In this document: piece by piece, positions 26,572-36,465 of the stretch
Layout: each line of letters begins with the position of its first letter
How positions within the stretch are numbered: position 1 is the first letter of the stretch
NCBI GenBank assembly: GCA_027487905.1
Contig: JAIYCR010000016.1
Location: forward strand, 1 to 64,000
DNA: 64,000 nt
Origin: Rubrivivax sp.
GTDB taxonomy: Bacteria; Pseudomonadota; Gammaproteobacteria; Burkholderiales; Burkholderiaceae_C
Direction: 5' to 3'
Program-made: the position numbers and the translations under genes
The notes under the pieces: model-generated
Databases searched by the model: none
The model's input: only the letters and a program-made list of their open reading frames with translations
What the model was told of the DNA's origin: nothing

Positions 26572-29301
26572 ATGTCCGCCGTTCCCGAATCCGCGTATCC
26601 CGCGGCCGCCCGCGATGCCGATGCCCAGGAAACCCGCGAATGGCTGGACGCGCTGAGCGCGGTCATCGCCAGTGAAGGCAAGGACCGCGCGCACTTCCTG
26701 ATCGAGCAGCTGCTCGAGCACGCGCGCCAGCACAGCATCGACATGCCGTTCTCGGCCACCACCGGCTACGTGAACACCATCGAGCCGGACGAGGAGGAGC
26801 ACAGCCCCGGCAACCTCGAGCTCGAAGGCCGGCTGCGCGCCTACATGCGGTGGAACGCCATGGCCATGGTGGTCAAGGCCAACCGGCTCGACCCAGCCGA
26901 CGGCGGCGACCTGGGCGGCCACATCAGCTCCTTCGCCTCGCTCGCCCACATGTTCGCGGCGGGCTTCAACCACTTCTGGCACGCCGCCAGCCCCGACCAC
27001 GGCGGCGACTGCCTCTACATCCAGGGCCACAGCGCCCCGGGCATCTACGCCCGCGCCTTCCTGGAAGGCCGCATCAGCGAGGAGCAGATGCTCAACTTCC
27101 GGCAGGAAGTCGAGGGCAAGGGCCTGTCGAGCTATCCGCATCCGAAGCTGATGCCCGACTTCTGGCAGTTCCCCACCGTCAGCATGGGCCTGGGCCCGCT
27201 GATGGCCATCTACCAGGCGCGCTTCCTCAAGTACCTGCACGCCCGTGGCATCGCCGACACCTCCAAGCGCAAGGTGTGGGTCTTCTGCGGCGACGGCGAG
27301 ATGGACGAGCCCGAATCGCTGGGCGCCATCGGCCTGGCCGCCCGCGAGGGGCTCGATAACCTCGTCTTCGTCGTCAACTGCAACCTGCAGCGCCTGGACG
27401 GCCCGGTGCGGGGCAACGGCAAGATCATCCAGGAGCTCGAAGGCGAATTCCGCGGGGCCGGCTGGAACGTGATCAAGCTGATCTGGGGCAAGGAGTGGGA
27501 CGCCCTGCTGGCGCGCGACAAGGACGGCGCGCTGAAGAAGATCATGATGGACACGCTGGACGGCGACTACCAGGCCTTCAAGGCCAACGACGGCGCCTTC
27601 GTGCGCAAGCACTTCTTCGGCCGCGACCCGCGCACGCTGGAGATGGTGGCCAAGATGAGCGACGCGGACATCTGGAACCTGCGCCGCGGCGGACACGACG
27701 CCGGCAAGGTCTACGCCGCCTTCCACCGCGCCACCCACCACAAGGGCCAGCCCACGGTGCTGCTGGTCAAGACCGTCAAGGGCTGGGGCATGGGCAAGGC
27801 CGGCGAGGGCAAGAACACCGCCCACCAGGCCAAGAAGCTGACGGACGAGGACATCCGCGCCTTCCGCGACCGCTTCAACATCCCCATCCCCGACGCCGAG
27901 CTGTCGAAGATTCCCTTCTACAAGCCGGCGGACGACACGCCCGAGATGAAGTACCTGCATGAGCGCCGCCAGGCGCTCGGCGGCTACCTGCCGGCGCGCC
28001 GCGCCAAGGCCGACGAAAGCTTCACCGTGCCGGCCATCGAGACCTTCAAGGCGGTGCTCGAGCCCACCGCGGAAGGCCGCGAGATCTCCACCACCCAGGC
28101 CTATGTGCGCTTCCTGACGCAGCTGCTGCGTGACCAGGCGCTGGGCCCGCGCGTGGTGCCCATCCTGGTGGACGAGGCGCGCACCTTCGGCATGGAGGGC
28201 CTGTTCCGCCAGATCGGCATCTACAACCCCGCAGGCCAGCAGTACACCCCGGTCGACAAGGACCAGGTCATGTACTACCGCGAGGACAAGGCGGGGCAGA
28301 TCCTGCAGGAAGGCATCAACGAGGCCGGCGGCATGAGCAGCTGGATCGCCGCGGCGACGTCGTACGCGACGAGCAACCGCATCATGGTGCCGTTCTATGT
28401 GTACTACTCGATGTTCGGCTTCCAGCGCATCGGCGACCTGGCCTGGGCGGCCGGCGACATGCAGGCCCGCGGCTTCCTGCTGGGCGGCACGAGCGGTCGC
28501 ACCACGCTGAACGGCGAGGGCCTGCAGCACGAGGACGGCCACAGCCACATCCTGGCCGGCACCATTCCCAACTGCATCAGCTACGACCCGACCTTCGCGC
28601 ACGAGGTGGGCGTCATCCTTCACCACGGCTTGAAGCGAATGGTGGAAAAGCAGGACAACGTCTTCTACTACCTGACGCTGCTCAACGAGAACTACCCGAT
28701 GCCGGGGCTGAAGCCGGGCACCGAGGCCGAGATCATCCAGGGCATGTACCTGCTGGACGAGGCACCGGCCGTGGCGAAGAAGGACCTGCTGCGGGTGAAC
28801 CTGCTGGGCAGCGGCACCATCCTGCGCGAGTCGATGGCGGCCAAGGTGCTGCTGGCCACCGACTGGGGCGTGGCGGCCAACATCTGGAGCTGCCCGAGCT
28901 TCAACGAACTCACCCGCGAAGGCCAGGACTGCGACCGCTGGAACCTGCTGCACCCCACCGAGACGCCGCGCGTGCCCTTCGTGGCCCGGCAGCTCGCACC
29001 GCACGCCGGCCCGGTCATCGCCGCGACCGACTACATGAAGAACTACGCCGAGCAGATCCGCGGCTTCATGCCGGTGGACAAGGGCGTGCCGCGCCGCTTC
29101 CGGGTGCTGGGCACCGACGGCTTCGGCCGCAGCGACTTCCGCACCAAGCTGCGCGAGCACTTCGAGGTCAACCGCCACTACATCGCGGTGGCGGCACTGA
29201 AGGCGCTGGCCGACGAGGGCGCGCTGCCGGCCAAGACGGTGGCCGACGCCATCGCCAAGTACGGCCTGGACGTGAACGCCGTCAACCCGCTGCTCGCCTG
29301 A
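26572..29301 (+). CDS. aceE: Pyruvate dehydrogenase E1 component (homodimeric type)
   Basis: A 909-residue AceE. The thiamine-diphosphate motif [10 protein letters not shown] leads into [15 protein letters not shown]; the phosphosite-like region, [12 protein letters not shown] and the transketolase-like C-terminal half are all present. It decarboxylates pyruvate and passes the acetyl group to the lipoyl domains of AceF. AGGAGAC just upstream and the family-typical MSAVPE N-terminus fix the ATG at 26572. It is the first gene of aceE-aceF-lpd; aceF starts 46 bp later. Confidence 0.97.
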   Translation: MSAVPESAYPAAARDADAQETREWLDALSAVIASEGKDRAHFLIEQLLEHARQHSIDMPFSATTGYVNTIEPDEEEHSPGNLELEGRLRAYMRWNAMAMVVKANRLDPADGGDLGGHISSFASLAHMFAAGFNHFWHAASPDHGGDCLYIQGHSAPGIYARAFLEGRISEEQMLNFRQEVEGKGLSSYPHPKLMPDFWQFPTVSMGLGPLMAIYQARFLKYLHARGIADTSKRKVWVFCGDGEMDEPESLGAIGLAAREGLDNLVFVVNCNLQRLDGPVRGNGKIIQELEGEFRGAGWNVIKLIWGKEWDALLARDKDGALKKIMMDTLDGDYQAFKANDGAFVRKHFFGRDPRTLEMVAKMSDADIWNLRRGGHDAGKVYAAFHRATHHKGQPTVLLVKTVKGWGMGKAGEGKNTAHQAKKLTDEDIRAFRDRFNIPIPDAELSKIPFYKPADDTPEMKYLHERRQALGGYLPARRAKADESFTVPAIETFKAVLEPTAEGREISTTQAYVRFLTQLLRDQALGPRVVPILVDEARTFGMEGLFRQIGIYNPAGQQYTPVDKDQVMYYREDKAGQILQEGINEAGGMSSWIAAATSYATSNRIMVPFYVYYSMFGFQRIGDLAWAAGDMQARGFLLGGTSGRTTLNGEGLQHEDGHSHILAGTIPNCISYDPTFAHEVGVILHHGLKRMVEKQDNVFYYLTLLNENYPMPGLKPGTEAEIIQGMYLLDEAPAVAKKDLLRVNLLGSGTILRESMAAKVLLATDWGVAANIWSCPSFNELTREGQDCDRWNLLHPTETPRVPFVARQLAPHAGPVIAATDYMKNYAEQIRGFMPVDKGVPRRFRVLGTDGFGRSDFRTKLREHFEVNRHYIAVAALKALADEGALPAKTVADAIAKYGLDVNAVNPLLA

Positions 29302-29347
29302 GCGAAGCCCGCTGCCCCGCACGCCCCATTCCAACGGAGACAAGTTC

Positions 29348-31039
29348 ATGGCGTTGATTGATCTGAAGGTGCCGGACATCGGCGACTTCAAGGATGTGGA
29401 AGTGATCGAGCTGCTGGCCAAGCCGGGTGACACCGTCCGCGCCGAGCAGTCGCTGGTGACGGTGGAGAGCGACAAGGCCTCGATGGAGATCCCGTCGTCG
29501 CATGCCGGCGTTCTGGTGTCGCTCGAAGTGAAGCTGGGCGACAAGCTCAACCAGGGCATGCTGCTGGCGCGGCTCGAAGTGGCCGAGGGTGCGGGGGCAG
29601 CGGCCGCGGCCCCGGCTCCCGTGCCTGTGGCAGCCTCCCCGGCCCCGGCCTCGGCCCCGATTCCCGCGCCCGCACCCGCCCCCGCAGCCGCGCCCGGTGG
29701 GTCGCGCAGCATCGACTCGCTGGTACCCGACATCGGCGACTTCGATTCCGTCTCGGTCATCGAACTGCTGGTCAAGCCCGGCGATGTGGTGAAGGCCGAG
29801 CAGTCGCTCATCACGGTGGAGAGCGACAAGGCTTCGATGGAGATCCCGGCCGCTCAGGCCGGCGTGGTGAAGTCGCTGGCGGTGAAGCTGGGCGACAAGG
29901 TGGCCAAGGGCAGCCTGGTGGCGGTGCTGGAGGTGGCCGAAGCCGCATCGTCAGCGGCGGCGGCTGCGCCCGCTGCGGCACCGGCACCGGCACCGGCAGC
30001 AGCCGCTGCCGCAGCGCTTGCTCCGCTTGCACCGGCCGCCTCGTCGCCGGTAAGCGCTGCGTCACCCGCAGCCGCACCGGCACCCGCATCTTCCAGCGGC
30101 CTCCCCCACGCCTCGCCGAGCATCCGCAAGCTCGCCCGCGAACTCGGCGTGCCCCTTGCCGAGGTCAGCGGCAGCGGCCCCAAGGGCCGCATCACGCCGG
30201 ACGACCTGCAGGCCTTCGTCAAGCGGGTGATGGCCGGCGACCAGCAGACCGTCGCGCAGAAGGCCCGCGCGCCGGCGCCGGCCGCAGCGGCCTCCGGCGG
30301 CGGCATCCCCGGCCTGCTCGCCTGGCCGCAGGTGGACTTCGCCAAGTTCGGCCCGGTCGAGCGCAAGGAACTGGGCCGCATCCAGAAGATCAGCGGCGCC
30401 AACCTGCACCGCAACTGGGTGATGATTCCCCACGTCACCAACCACGACGACGCGGACATCACCGAGCTGGAAGCCTTCCGGGTCAAGCTGAACCAGGAGA
30501 ACGAGAAGAGCGGCATCAAGGTGACCATGCTCGCCTTCCTGATCAAGGCCTGCGTGGCCGCGCTCAAGCAGTTCCCGCAGTTCAACGCGTCGCTGGACGG
30601 CGACGCGCTCGTCTTCAAGCAGTACTTCCACATCGGCTTCGCGGCGGACACGCCCAACGGGCTGATGGTGCCGGTCATCCGCGACGCCGACCGCAAGGGC
30701 ATCCTGCAGATCAGCCAGGAGATGAGCGCACTGGCCAAGAAGGCCCGCGACGGCAAGCTGAGCCCGGCCGAGATGAGCGGCGGCTGCTTCAGCATCAGCT
30801 CGCTGGGCGGCATCGGCGGGCGCTACTTCACGCCCATCATCAACGCGCCCGAGGTGGCCATCCTCGGCGTGTGCCGCTCCACCACCGAGCCGGTGTGGGA
30901 CGGCAGCGCCTTCCAGCCCCGGCTGGTGCTGCCGCTCAGCCTGAGCTGGGACCACCGCGTCATCGACGGCGCGGCCGCGGCCCGCTTCAACGCCTTCCTG
31001 GTGCAGACGCTGGGCGACCTGCGCCGCGTGCTGCTCTGA
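29348..31039 (+). CDS. aceF: Dihydrolipoyllysine acetyltransferase (E2 of pyruvate dehydrogenase)
   Basis: A 563-residue E2 with two lipoyl domains (residues about 2-80 and 120-197), lipoylated at Lys43 and Lys161 in [10 protein letters not shown] motifs. Long Ala/Pro linkers join these to an E3/E1-binding domain ([12 protein letters not shown]...[13 protein letters not shown], about residues 255-295) and the acetyltransferase core, whose active-site motif is DHRVIDGA. It transfers acetyl groups to CoA and forms the core of the complex. It sits 46 bp after aceE and 22 bp before lpd. The lipoyl domains resemble each other and that of Lpd at DNA level. Confidence 0.97.
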   Translation: MALIDLKVPDIGDFKDVEVIELLAKPGDTVRAEQSLVTVESDKASMEIPSSHAGVLVSLEVKLGDKLNQGMLLARLEVAEGAGAAAAAPAPVPVAASPAPASAPIPAPAPAPAAAPGGSRSIDSLVPDIGDFDSVSVIELLVKPGDVVKAEQSLITVESDKASMEIPAAQAGVVKSLAVKLGDKVAKGSLVAVLEVAEAASSAAAAAPAAAPAPAPAAAAAAALAPLAPAASSPVSAASPAAAPAPASSSGLPHASPSIRKLARELGVPLAEVSGSGPKGRITPDDLQAFVKRVMAGDQQTVAQKARAPAPAAAASGGGIPGLLAWPQVDFAKFGPVERKELGRIQKISGANLHRNWVMIPHVTNHDDADITELEAFRVKLNQENEKSGIKVTMLAFLIKACVAALKQFPQFNASLDGDALVFKQYFHIGFAADTPNGLMVPVIRDADRKGILQISQEMSALAKKARDGKLSPAEMSGGCFSISSLGGIGGRYFTPIINAPEVAILGVCRSTTEPVWDGSAFQPRLVLPLSLSWDHRVIDGAAAARFNAFLVQTLGDLRRVLL

Positions 31040-31061
31040 GCCTCCTGCGAATCGACACACC

Positions 31062-32858
31062 ATGGCGACCCTGGACATCACCGTGCCGGACATCGGCGAC
31101 TTCAAGGACGTGGCGATCATCGAGCTGCTCGTCCAGCCCGGCGACACCATCAAGGCCGAGCAATCGCTGATCACGGTGGAAAGCGACAAGGCGTCGATGG
31201 AGATTCCCTCCTCGCACGCCGGCGTGGTGCGCGAACTCAAGGTGCAGCTGGGCGATCGGGTCAACCAGGGCACGGTGCTGCTGGTGCTGGAGACGGCGGC
31301 AACGCCAGCACCGAGCGCAACGCGACCGGCCGCCGCAGCACCCGCCGAAGCACCCGCCCCGGCGCCCTCGCCCGTGGTCGCCTCCGCGCCTTCCGGCGAC
31401 GTCGACCACGACTGCGACCTGCTGGTGCTGGGCGCCGGCCCCGGCGGCTACTCGGCCGCCTTCCGCGCGGCCGATCTGGGCCTGAAGGTCGTCATCGTCG
31501 AACGCTATGCGTCGCTGGGTGGCGTGTGCCTGAACGTGGGCTGCATTCCGTCCAAGGCCCTGCTGCACGTGGCCGCGGTGATGGACGAGGTCAGGCACTT
31601 CGAGGCGCTCGGGGTGTCCTTCGCCGAGCCGACGGTCGACCTCGCCCGGCTCAAGGGCCACAAGGACAAGGTGGTGGGCAAGCTCACCGGCGGCCTGGCC
31701 GCGATGGCCAAGATGCGCAAGGTGACGGTGGTGCGCGGCTATGGCAGCTTCGTCGACCCGCACCATGTGACGGTCGAGGAAACCTCGGGAAGCGGCCAGG
31801 AAAAGACCGGCCGCAGCCAGCGGGTGCGCTTCAAGCGCTGCATCGTCGCGGCCGGCTCGCAGGCCGTGCGCCTGCCTTTCCTGCCCGACGACCCGCGCAT
31901 CGTGGACAGCACCGGTGCGCTCGAGCTTCGAGACCGTCCGCAGCGCATGCTGGTCATCGGCGGCGGCATCATCGGCCTGGAGATGGGCACCGTCTACAGC
32001 ACGCTGGGCGCGAAGCTGGACGTGGTGGAAATGCTCGACGGCCTGATGCAGGGCGCAGACCGCGACCTGGTGCGCGTGTGGCAGAAATTCAATGCCCACC
32101 GCTTCGACCGCCTGATGCTCAAGACCAAGACCGTGGGCGCCGAGGCCACGGCCGACGGCATCCGGGTTCAGTTCGAGGGGCTGGACGGCACGAAAAGCGA
32201 GGGCTTCTACGACCTCGTGCTGCAGGCGGTGGGTCGAATGCCCAATGGCCGAAAGATCGCTGCCGAGCGGGCCGGCGTAGTGGTCGGCGAGCGCGGCTTC
32301 ATCGACGTGGATGCGCAGCAGCGCACCAACGTCGCGCACATCTTCGCCATCGGCGACGTCGTCGGCCAGCCCATGCTCGCCCACAAGGCGGTGCATGAGG
32401 GCCACGTGGCCGCCGAGGTGGCCGCAGGCGAGCTGCTGGGCGACGCGGCGCTGGCGCGCGCACGCTTCGACGCCCGTGTCATTCCGAGCGTGGCCTACAC
32501 CGATCCGGAAGTCGCGTGGGTGGGCCTGACCGAGGACGAGGCGCGCGCCAAGGGCATCGCGGTGAAGAAGGGGCTCTTTCCCTGGACGGCTTCGGGCCGG
32601 GCCATCGCCAACGGCCGCGACGAGGGCTTCACCAAGCTCCTGTTCGACGAAGCGACGCACCGCATCGTGGGCGGCGGCATCGTGGGCACCCACGCCGGCG
32701 ACATGATCGGCGAGGTGGCGCTGGCCATCGAGATGGGCGCCGATGCGGTGGACATCGGCAAGACCATCCACCCGCACCCCACGCTGGGCGAGAGCATCGG
32801 CATGGCCGCCGAAGTGGCCCACGGCAGCTGCACCGACCTTCCGCCGGCACGGCGCTGA
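31062..32858 (+). CDS. lpdA: Dihydrolipoyl dehydrogenase (E3) with N-terminal lipoyl domain
   Basis: A 598-residue flavoenzyme. Residues 1-80 are a lipoyl domain (Lys43 in [10 protein letters not shown]), followed by an Ala/Pro linker, then the E3 core: FAD motif GAGPGGYSAAFRAADLG, redox-active disulfide GGVCLNVGCIPSK, NAD motif GGGIIGLEMG, and the C-terminal HPHPTLGE with the catalytic His. It reoxidises dihydrolipoamide using NAD+. A lipoyl domain on E3 is known in several betaproteobacteria and Neisseria. It is the third gene of the operon. Confidence 0.97.
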   Translation: MATLDITVPDIGDFKDVAIIELLVQPGDTIKAEQSLITVESDKASMEIPSSHAGVVRELKVQLGDRVNQGTVLLVLETAATPAPSATRPAAAAPAEAPAPAPSPVVASAPSGDVDHDCDLLVLGAGPGGYSAAFRAADLGLKVVIVERYASLGGVCLNVGCIPSKALLHVAAVMDEVRHFEALGVSFAEPTVDLARLKGHKDKVVGKLTGGLAAMAKMRKVTVVRGYGSFVDPHHVTVEETSGSGQEKTGRSQRVRFKRCIVAAGSQAVRLPFLPDDPRIVDSTGALELRDRPQRMLVIGGGIIGLEMGTVYSTLGAKLDVVEMLDGLMQGADRDLVRVWQKFNAHRFDRLMLKTKTVGAEATADGIRVQFEGLDGTKSEGFYDLVLQAVGRMPNGRKIAAERAGVVVGERGFIDVDAQQRTNVAHIFAIGDVVGQPMLAHKAVHEGHVAAEVAAGELLGDAALARARFDARVIPSVAYTDPEVAWVGLTEDEARAKGIAVKKGLFPWTASGRAIANGRDEGFTKLLFDEATHRIVGGGIVGTHAGDMIGEVALAIEMGADAVDIGKTIHPHPTLGESIGMAAEVAHGSCTDLPPARR

Positions 32859-32887
32859 GCCTGCGGCGCGGCGGCACACTGCGGCGC

Positions 32888-33970
32888 ATGCAAGCACCGC
32901 TTTCCTGGCTGGGCAGCCGCCTGCCCTTGATCCAGGCCCCGATGGCCGGCGCGCAGGACGCCGGCCTGGCGCTGGCCGTGGGCGCCGCCGGGGGCCTGGG
33001 TTCCCTGCCGGCCGCCCTCCTCGGCCCCGATGCGCTGCGCTCGCAGATGCACAGGCTGCAATCGGCCGGCCGCCCCTGGCTGGTCAACTTCTTCGCCCAC
33101 CACCCCCCGGCCCCTGACCCGGTGGTCGAGGCCCGCTGGGTCGAACGCCTGCGGCCCTGGGCGCAAGCCTTGGGACTGGACGCCGAGGCCGCCGCGCCGC
33201 GCGGCGCCGTTCGGCAGCCCTTCGGGCCTGCCACCTGCGAACTGCTGGAGGCCTTCCGCCCCACGGTGGTCAGCTTCCACTTCGGCTTGCCGCCCGACGA
33301 CCTGCTGAACCGGGTGCGGCGCACCGGCGCGCGCATCGTCTGCAGTGCCACGACGCTGCGCGAGGCCCGCTGGCTCGAGGCGCGGGGCGTGGACGCGGTG
33401 ATCGCCCAGGGCCTGGAGGCCGGCGGACACCGCGGGCACTTCCTCGACCCGGACCCGTCGCTGCAAGGTCCGACGCTCGAGCTGCTGCAGGCCTGGAGGG
33501 CGCAAGTCAAGGTGCCCCTGATCGCCGCCGGCGGCATCACCGACGCCGACGATGTGCGCGCCGCGATGGCCAGCGGCGCGGCGGCGGTGCAGGTGGGCAC
33601 CGCCTTCCTGTGCTGCGAGGAAGCGCTGACTTCCTCCCTTCACCGCACCCGCCTGCTCGATCCACACGCCCCCACCGCCCTCACCAACCTCTTCTCCGGC
33701 GGCCTGGCCCGGGGCCTGGAGAACCGGCTGATGCGCGAGCTCGGGCCGGTGTGCGCCGACGCACCGCCCTTCCCGCTTGCCTCGCCGGCACTGGCGCCGC
33801 TGCGCGAGCGGGCCGAGGCGCTGGGCCGGGACGACTTCACGCCGCTGTGGTCCGGCAAGCGTCGCGGCGGCTGCCGCACGGCGCCGGCCGCCGAGGTGGT
33901 GGCCGCGCTCGCCCGGGGCTTTGCCTGGAACGCCCCGGCCCCGCAGCCGCTCTCGCCCGCACCGACATGA
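32888..33970 (+). CDS. Nitronate monooxygenase / NAD(P)H-dependent flavin oxidoreductase
   Basis: A 360-residue TIM-barrel FMN enzyme of the 2-nitropropane dioxygenase family: LIQAPMAGAQDAGLAL at the N-terminus, QGLEAGGHRGHF (a family active-site signature with the catalytic His) and AAGGITDADDVRAAMASGAAAVQVGTAF phosphate-binding region split over two strands. It oxidises alkyl nitronates or similar anions. The ATG at 32888 follows lpd by 29 bp; the longer upstream frame overlaps lpd and is not plausible. The stop overlaps the thymidine kinase start (ATGA). Confidence 0.88.
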   Translation: MQAPLSWLGSRLPLIQAPMAGAQDAGLALAVGAAGGLGSLPAALLGPDALRSQMHRLQSAGRPWLVNFFAHHPPAPDPVVEARWVERLRPWAQALGLDAEAAAPRGAVRQPFGPATCELLEAFRPTVVSFHFGLPPDDLLNRVRRTGARIVCSATTLREARWLEARGVDAVIAQGLEAGGHRGHFLDPDPSLQGPTLELLQAWRAQVKVPLIAAGGITDADDVRAAMASGAAAVQVGTAFLCCEEALTSSLHRTRLLDPHAPTALTNLFSGGLARGLENRLMRELGPVCADAPPFPLASPALAPLRERAEALGRDDFTPLWSGKRRGGCRTAPAAEVVAALARGFAWNAPAPQPLSPAPT

Positions 33971-34563
33971 GCAAGCTCTTCTTCCGCTATGCGGCGATGA
34001 ACGCGGGCAAGTCCACCGCCTTGCTGCAAGTGGCCCACAACTACGAGGAACGCGGCATGAAGGTCGCGCTCTACACCGCCGCACTGGACGACCGCAGCGG
34101 CCCGGGCATCGTCGCCTCGCGCCTGGGCCTGAGCCGGCGCGCGTTCACCTTCGGCACGGACACGGTCTTCCGGCGCGCGCCGCTCGGGCCGGGCCTGGCC
34201 TGCCTGCTGATCGACGAGGCGCAGTTCCTCACCCCCGAGCAGGTTCGCCAGCTGCACCGCATGGCCCACCTGGAGCGCCTGCCGGTGATGTGCTGGGGGC
34301 TGCGCAGCGACTTCCGGGGCGAGCCCTTCCCGGGTTCGGTGGCCCTGCTGACGCTGGCCGACGACCTCGAGGAGATGAAGACCATCTGCGGCTGCGGCCG
34401 CAAGGCAACGATGAACATCCGGCTGGACGGCTCGGGCCGGCGGGTGCGCGAAGGCGCGCAGGTGGAGATCGGCGGCAACGAGCGCTACCGCTCGGTGTGC
34501 CCGGCCTGCCTGTACCGCGACGACGCCGAACCTGCCGCCGGCTCGCCGGGGCTGTTCAGCTGA
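33967..34563 (+). CDS. tdk: Thymidine kinase (type II)
   Basis: A 198-residue type II thymidine kinase. The P-loop reads AAMNAGKST, the Walker-B-like segment is LLIDEAQFL, and the zinc-binding cysteines are CGCG and CPAC; the lasso loop runs through RYRSVCPACLYR. It phosphorylates thymidine for salvage. The start shares an ATGA overlap with the upstream monooxygenase gene. It is the last gene of this plus-strand run, followed by a convergent diguanylate cyclase gene. Confidence 0.95.
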   Translation: MSKLFFRYAAMNAGKSTALLQVAHNYEERGMKVALYTAALDDRSGPGIVASRLGLSRRAFTFGTDTVFRRAPLGPGLACLLIDEAQFLTPEQVRQLHRMAHLERLPVMCWGLRSDFRGEPFPGSVALLTLADDLEEMKTICGCGRKATMNIRLDGSGRRVREGAQVEIGGNERYRSVCPACLYRDDAEPAAGSPGLFS

Positions 34564-34603
34564 GGCTGCAGCGGCCCCGTGCCGGCGTACGGGCTCGGTC
34601 CTG

Positions 34604-34630
34604 GCGGGTCAAGCCGAGCGGGTCAAGCCG
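34604..34630. repeat. Two-copy 14-bp tandem repeat at the diguanylate cyclase stop
   Basis: GCGGGTCAAGCCG occurs twice with a 14-bp period, the second copy covering the stop codon of the GGDEF gene and the first lying just beyond it. It resembles a local duplication. Confidence 0.6.
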
Positions 34631-36437
34631 GGCAGGTGCGGTTCTTCCCGCTGCGCTTGGCCTGGTAAAGGCCTATATCCGCCCGTTCCAGCGCCGCCTC
34701 CAGCGGCTCGCCGGTGCGGTAGGCGGTCACGCCGGCGGAGAAGGTCACGAACACCGGGCGCGCCTCATGCAGGAAGAGGCTTCCGGACAGGCCCCGCTGC
34801 AGCCGGGTGAGGATCTGCTGGCCTTCGTCGACCGGCGTGTCGGGCAGCAGCACCACGAACTCCTCGCCACCGAAGCGGGCGACATGGTCGGTCGGCCGCA
34901 GCGCCTGCGAGACGGCCTGGGCCAGCGCCTTCAGCGCGGTGTCGCCCGCCGCGTGGCCGAGTTCGTCGTTCAGGCGCTTGAAGTTGTCGATGTCCAGCAG
35001 CGCCACGCACAGCGGCGCGGCATCCCGGGCCTGGCGGGCCTGCTCCTGCTCGAAGCGCGCGATCAGGCCCCGGCGGTTGGCGATCTGGGTGAGCTGATCG
35101 GTGGACACCTCGGCGGAAAGGCGCTGCAACTCGTCTTCGAGTGCCTGCACCCGGCCCGAGAGGCTTTCGGCCCGCTGGTGCTCGGCCTGCAGCCGCCCCT
35201 GGGTCTGGCTGACCAGACCCGCCACGGTGCGGCTTTCCTCGACCATCTCGCGCACGACGCCGGTGAGGCTCTCCAGCGAGTCGGCCTGCTCGATGACGCC
35301 CGCGTAGCGGTCCATGCTCTCGTGGAAGCGTCCGGTCTGGGCACCCAGTTCCCCAAGCTCGCCCAGCATGCGCTGGATCAGGCCCTTGAGCGCGTCGCGG
35401 GCCTGCTCGCGCTCGCTGCGCAGGCGGCCCTGACGTTCACGGGTCAGGCGCAGCAGCTCGGCCACCGACCGCACGCCGCGGGTGGAAAGCCCGGCGTCCA
35501 GCACCTCGCGCATCGCGTCGATCTGGCCCTGGGCCCAGCGGTCGTCCTCGGCGAGCTCGCCCAGGCTGTCGGTCAGTTCATGGGCCAGTCGCCCGAGCTG
35601 GTCGAGCAGGTGTTCGCGGTGCTGCAGCACGAGGTCGGCTTGGCTGCACAGCCCTTCGAGCTCGTCCACGTCGGCCGGCCCGGCAGCACCCTCGCGCAGC
35701 CGGTCGGTGCAGCGGGCCAGGCGTTCGACGAGCGTCGGCTCGGGCGGGGCGTCGTCCTCGGCGGCTGCGGCTGCGGTTGCGGCCACCGCCGGCAGGCGTC
35801 GCGGCAGCGCGGCCACCAGGCTCGCGCCCAGGGAGCCGCCGGCGCGGCGCCAGTGCGGCTCGGAAAGCCGAGGCTCGGCGGGTTCGTCCGCCAGGGGCGC
35901 CGGCAGGGGTGCCGACGGCGACATCACGCCGGCGGGCTCGACGGACGCCGTGACCACTGCCGACGCCGACTCGCCGGCGTCGGCCTGCGCATCGAGCTTG
36001 TCGTCCTTCCAGCTGGCCACCAACTGGTCCAGGCGCTGCTGGAGCCGCTCGGCGTCGCTTCGGCTGCCGGTGAGCACCCGCTGCAGGCTGTCGCGGCGCC
36101 GGGCGCGGGTCCACTGCTTGCTGCCCTGGTCGACCCCGCGGACGATGCGCTCGATCAGCCCGGCCAGCGCCTGCCCATCGGCCACCTGCCGGGGCGCGGA
36201 GGCCAGCAGCGCCGAGGCCGCCGAGGGCGGCGATGAAGCCTCGCGCGCAGCTTCGGGCGCCGCGGCCTCACCGGACTCGGCCGCATAGGCGCTGGCGAAG
36301 TTCTGCGGCGTGGGCTCGCGGCGTTCGAGCGCCAGGCGCCTCAAGGCGGCCTTGGCGATCTGCGCCGGTGCCTGGGGCGCCGCCGCATCCGCACTCGGCG
36401 CGGCGCTGCGCTCCCCGGGTCGGGGGTCAGGGTTCAT
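34623..36437 (-). CDS. Diguanylate cyclase (GGDEF domain)
   Basis: A 604-residue cytoplasmic protein. A long, mostly helical N-terminal part (Ala/Glu-rich with heptad-like stretches, residues about 130-430) leads into a GGDEF domain with an intact GGEEF active-site motif in VARFGGEEFVVLLPD. An RPTD motif five residues upstream of it is a canonical inhibitory I-site (RxxD). It should make c-di-GMP from two GTP with product inhibition. It lies 28 bp after the REC-PAS-GGDEF-EAL gene on the same strand and is probably co-transcribed with it. The ATG at 36437 is chosen because the open frame above it runs into the upstream gene. Confidence 0.9.
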   Translation of the reverse strand: MNPDPRPGERSAAPSADAAAPQAPAQIAKAALRRLALERREPTPQNFASAYAAESGEAAAPEAAREASSPPSAASALLASAPRQVADGQALAGLIERIVRGVDQGSKQWTRARRRDSLQRVLTGSRSDAERLQQRLDQLVASWKDDKLDAQADAGESASAVVTASVEPAGVMSPSAPLPAPLADEPAEPRLSEPHWRRAGGSLGASLVAALPRRLPAVAATAAAAAEDDAPPEPTLVERLARCTDRLREGAAGPADVDELEGLCSQADLVLQHREHLLDQLGRLAHELTDSLGELAEDDRWAQGQIDAMREVLDAGLSTRGVRSVAELLRLTRERQGRLRSEREQARDALKGLIQRMLGELGELGAQTGRFHESMDRYAGVIEQADSLESLTGVVREMVEESRTVAGLVSQTQGRLQAEHQRAESLSGRVQALEDELQRLSAEVSTDQLTQIANRRGLIARFEQEQARQARDAAPLCVALLDIDNFKRLNDELGHAAGDTALKALAQAVSQALRPTDHVARFGGEEFVVLLPDTPVDEGQQILTRLQRGLSGSLFLHEARPVFVTFSAGVTAYRTGEPLEAALERADIGLYQAKRSGKNRTCPA

Positions 36438-36465
36438 GGCGAAGGTTCCGGTGCGGCACCCGGGT

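Noticed and set aside
26407-29829. 1140-codon minus-strand frame opposite aceE
   Set aside because: It covers the pyruvate dehydrogenase gene and lacks any family motif; a codon-bias shadow.
30000-30110. Ala/Pro-rich low-complexity stretch in aceF as a repeat element
   Set aside because: It is the normal interdomain linker of E2 proteins; not a mobile or CRISPR repeat.
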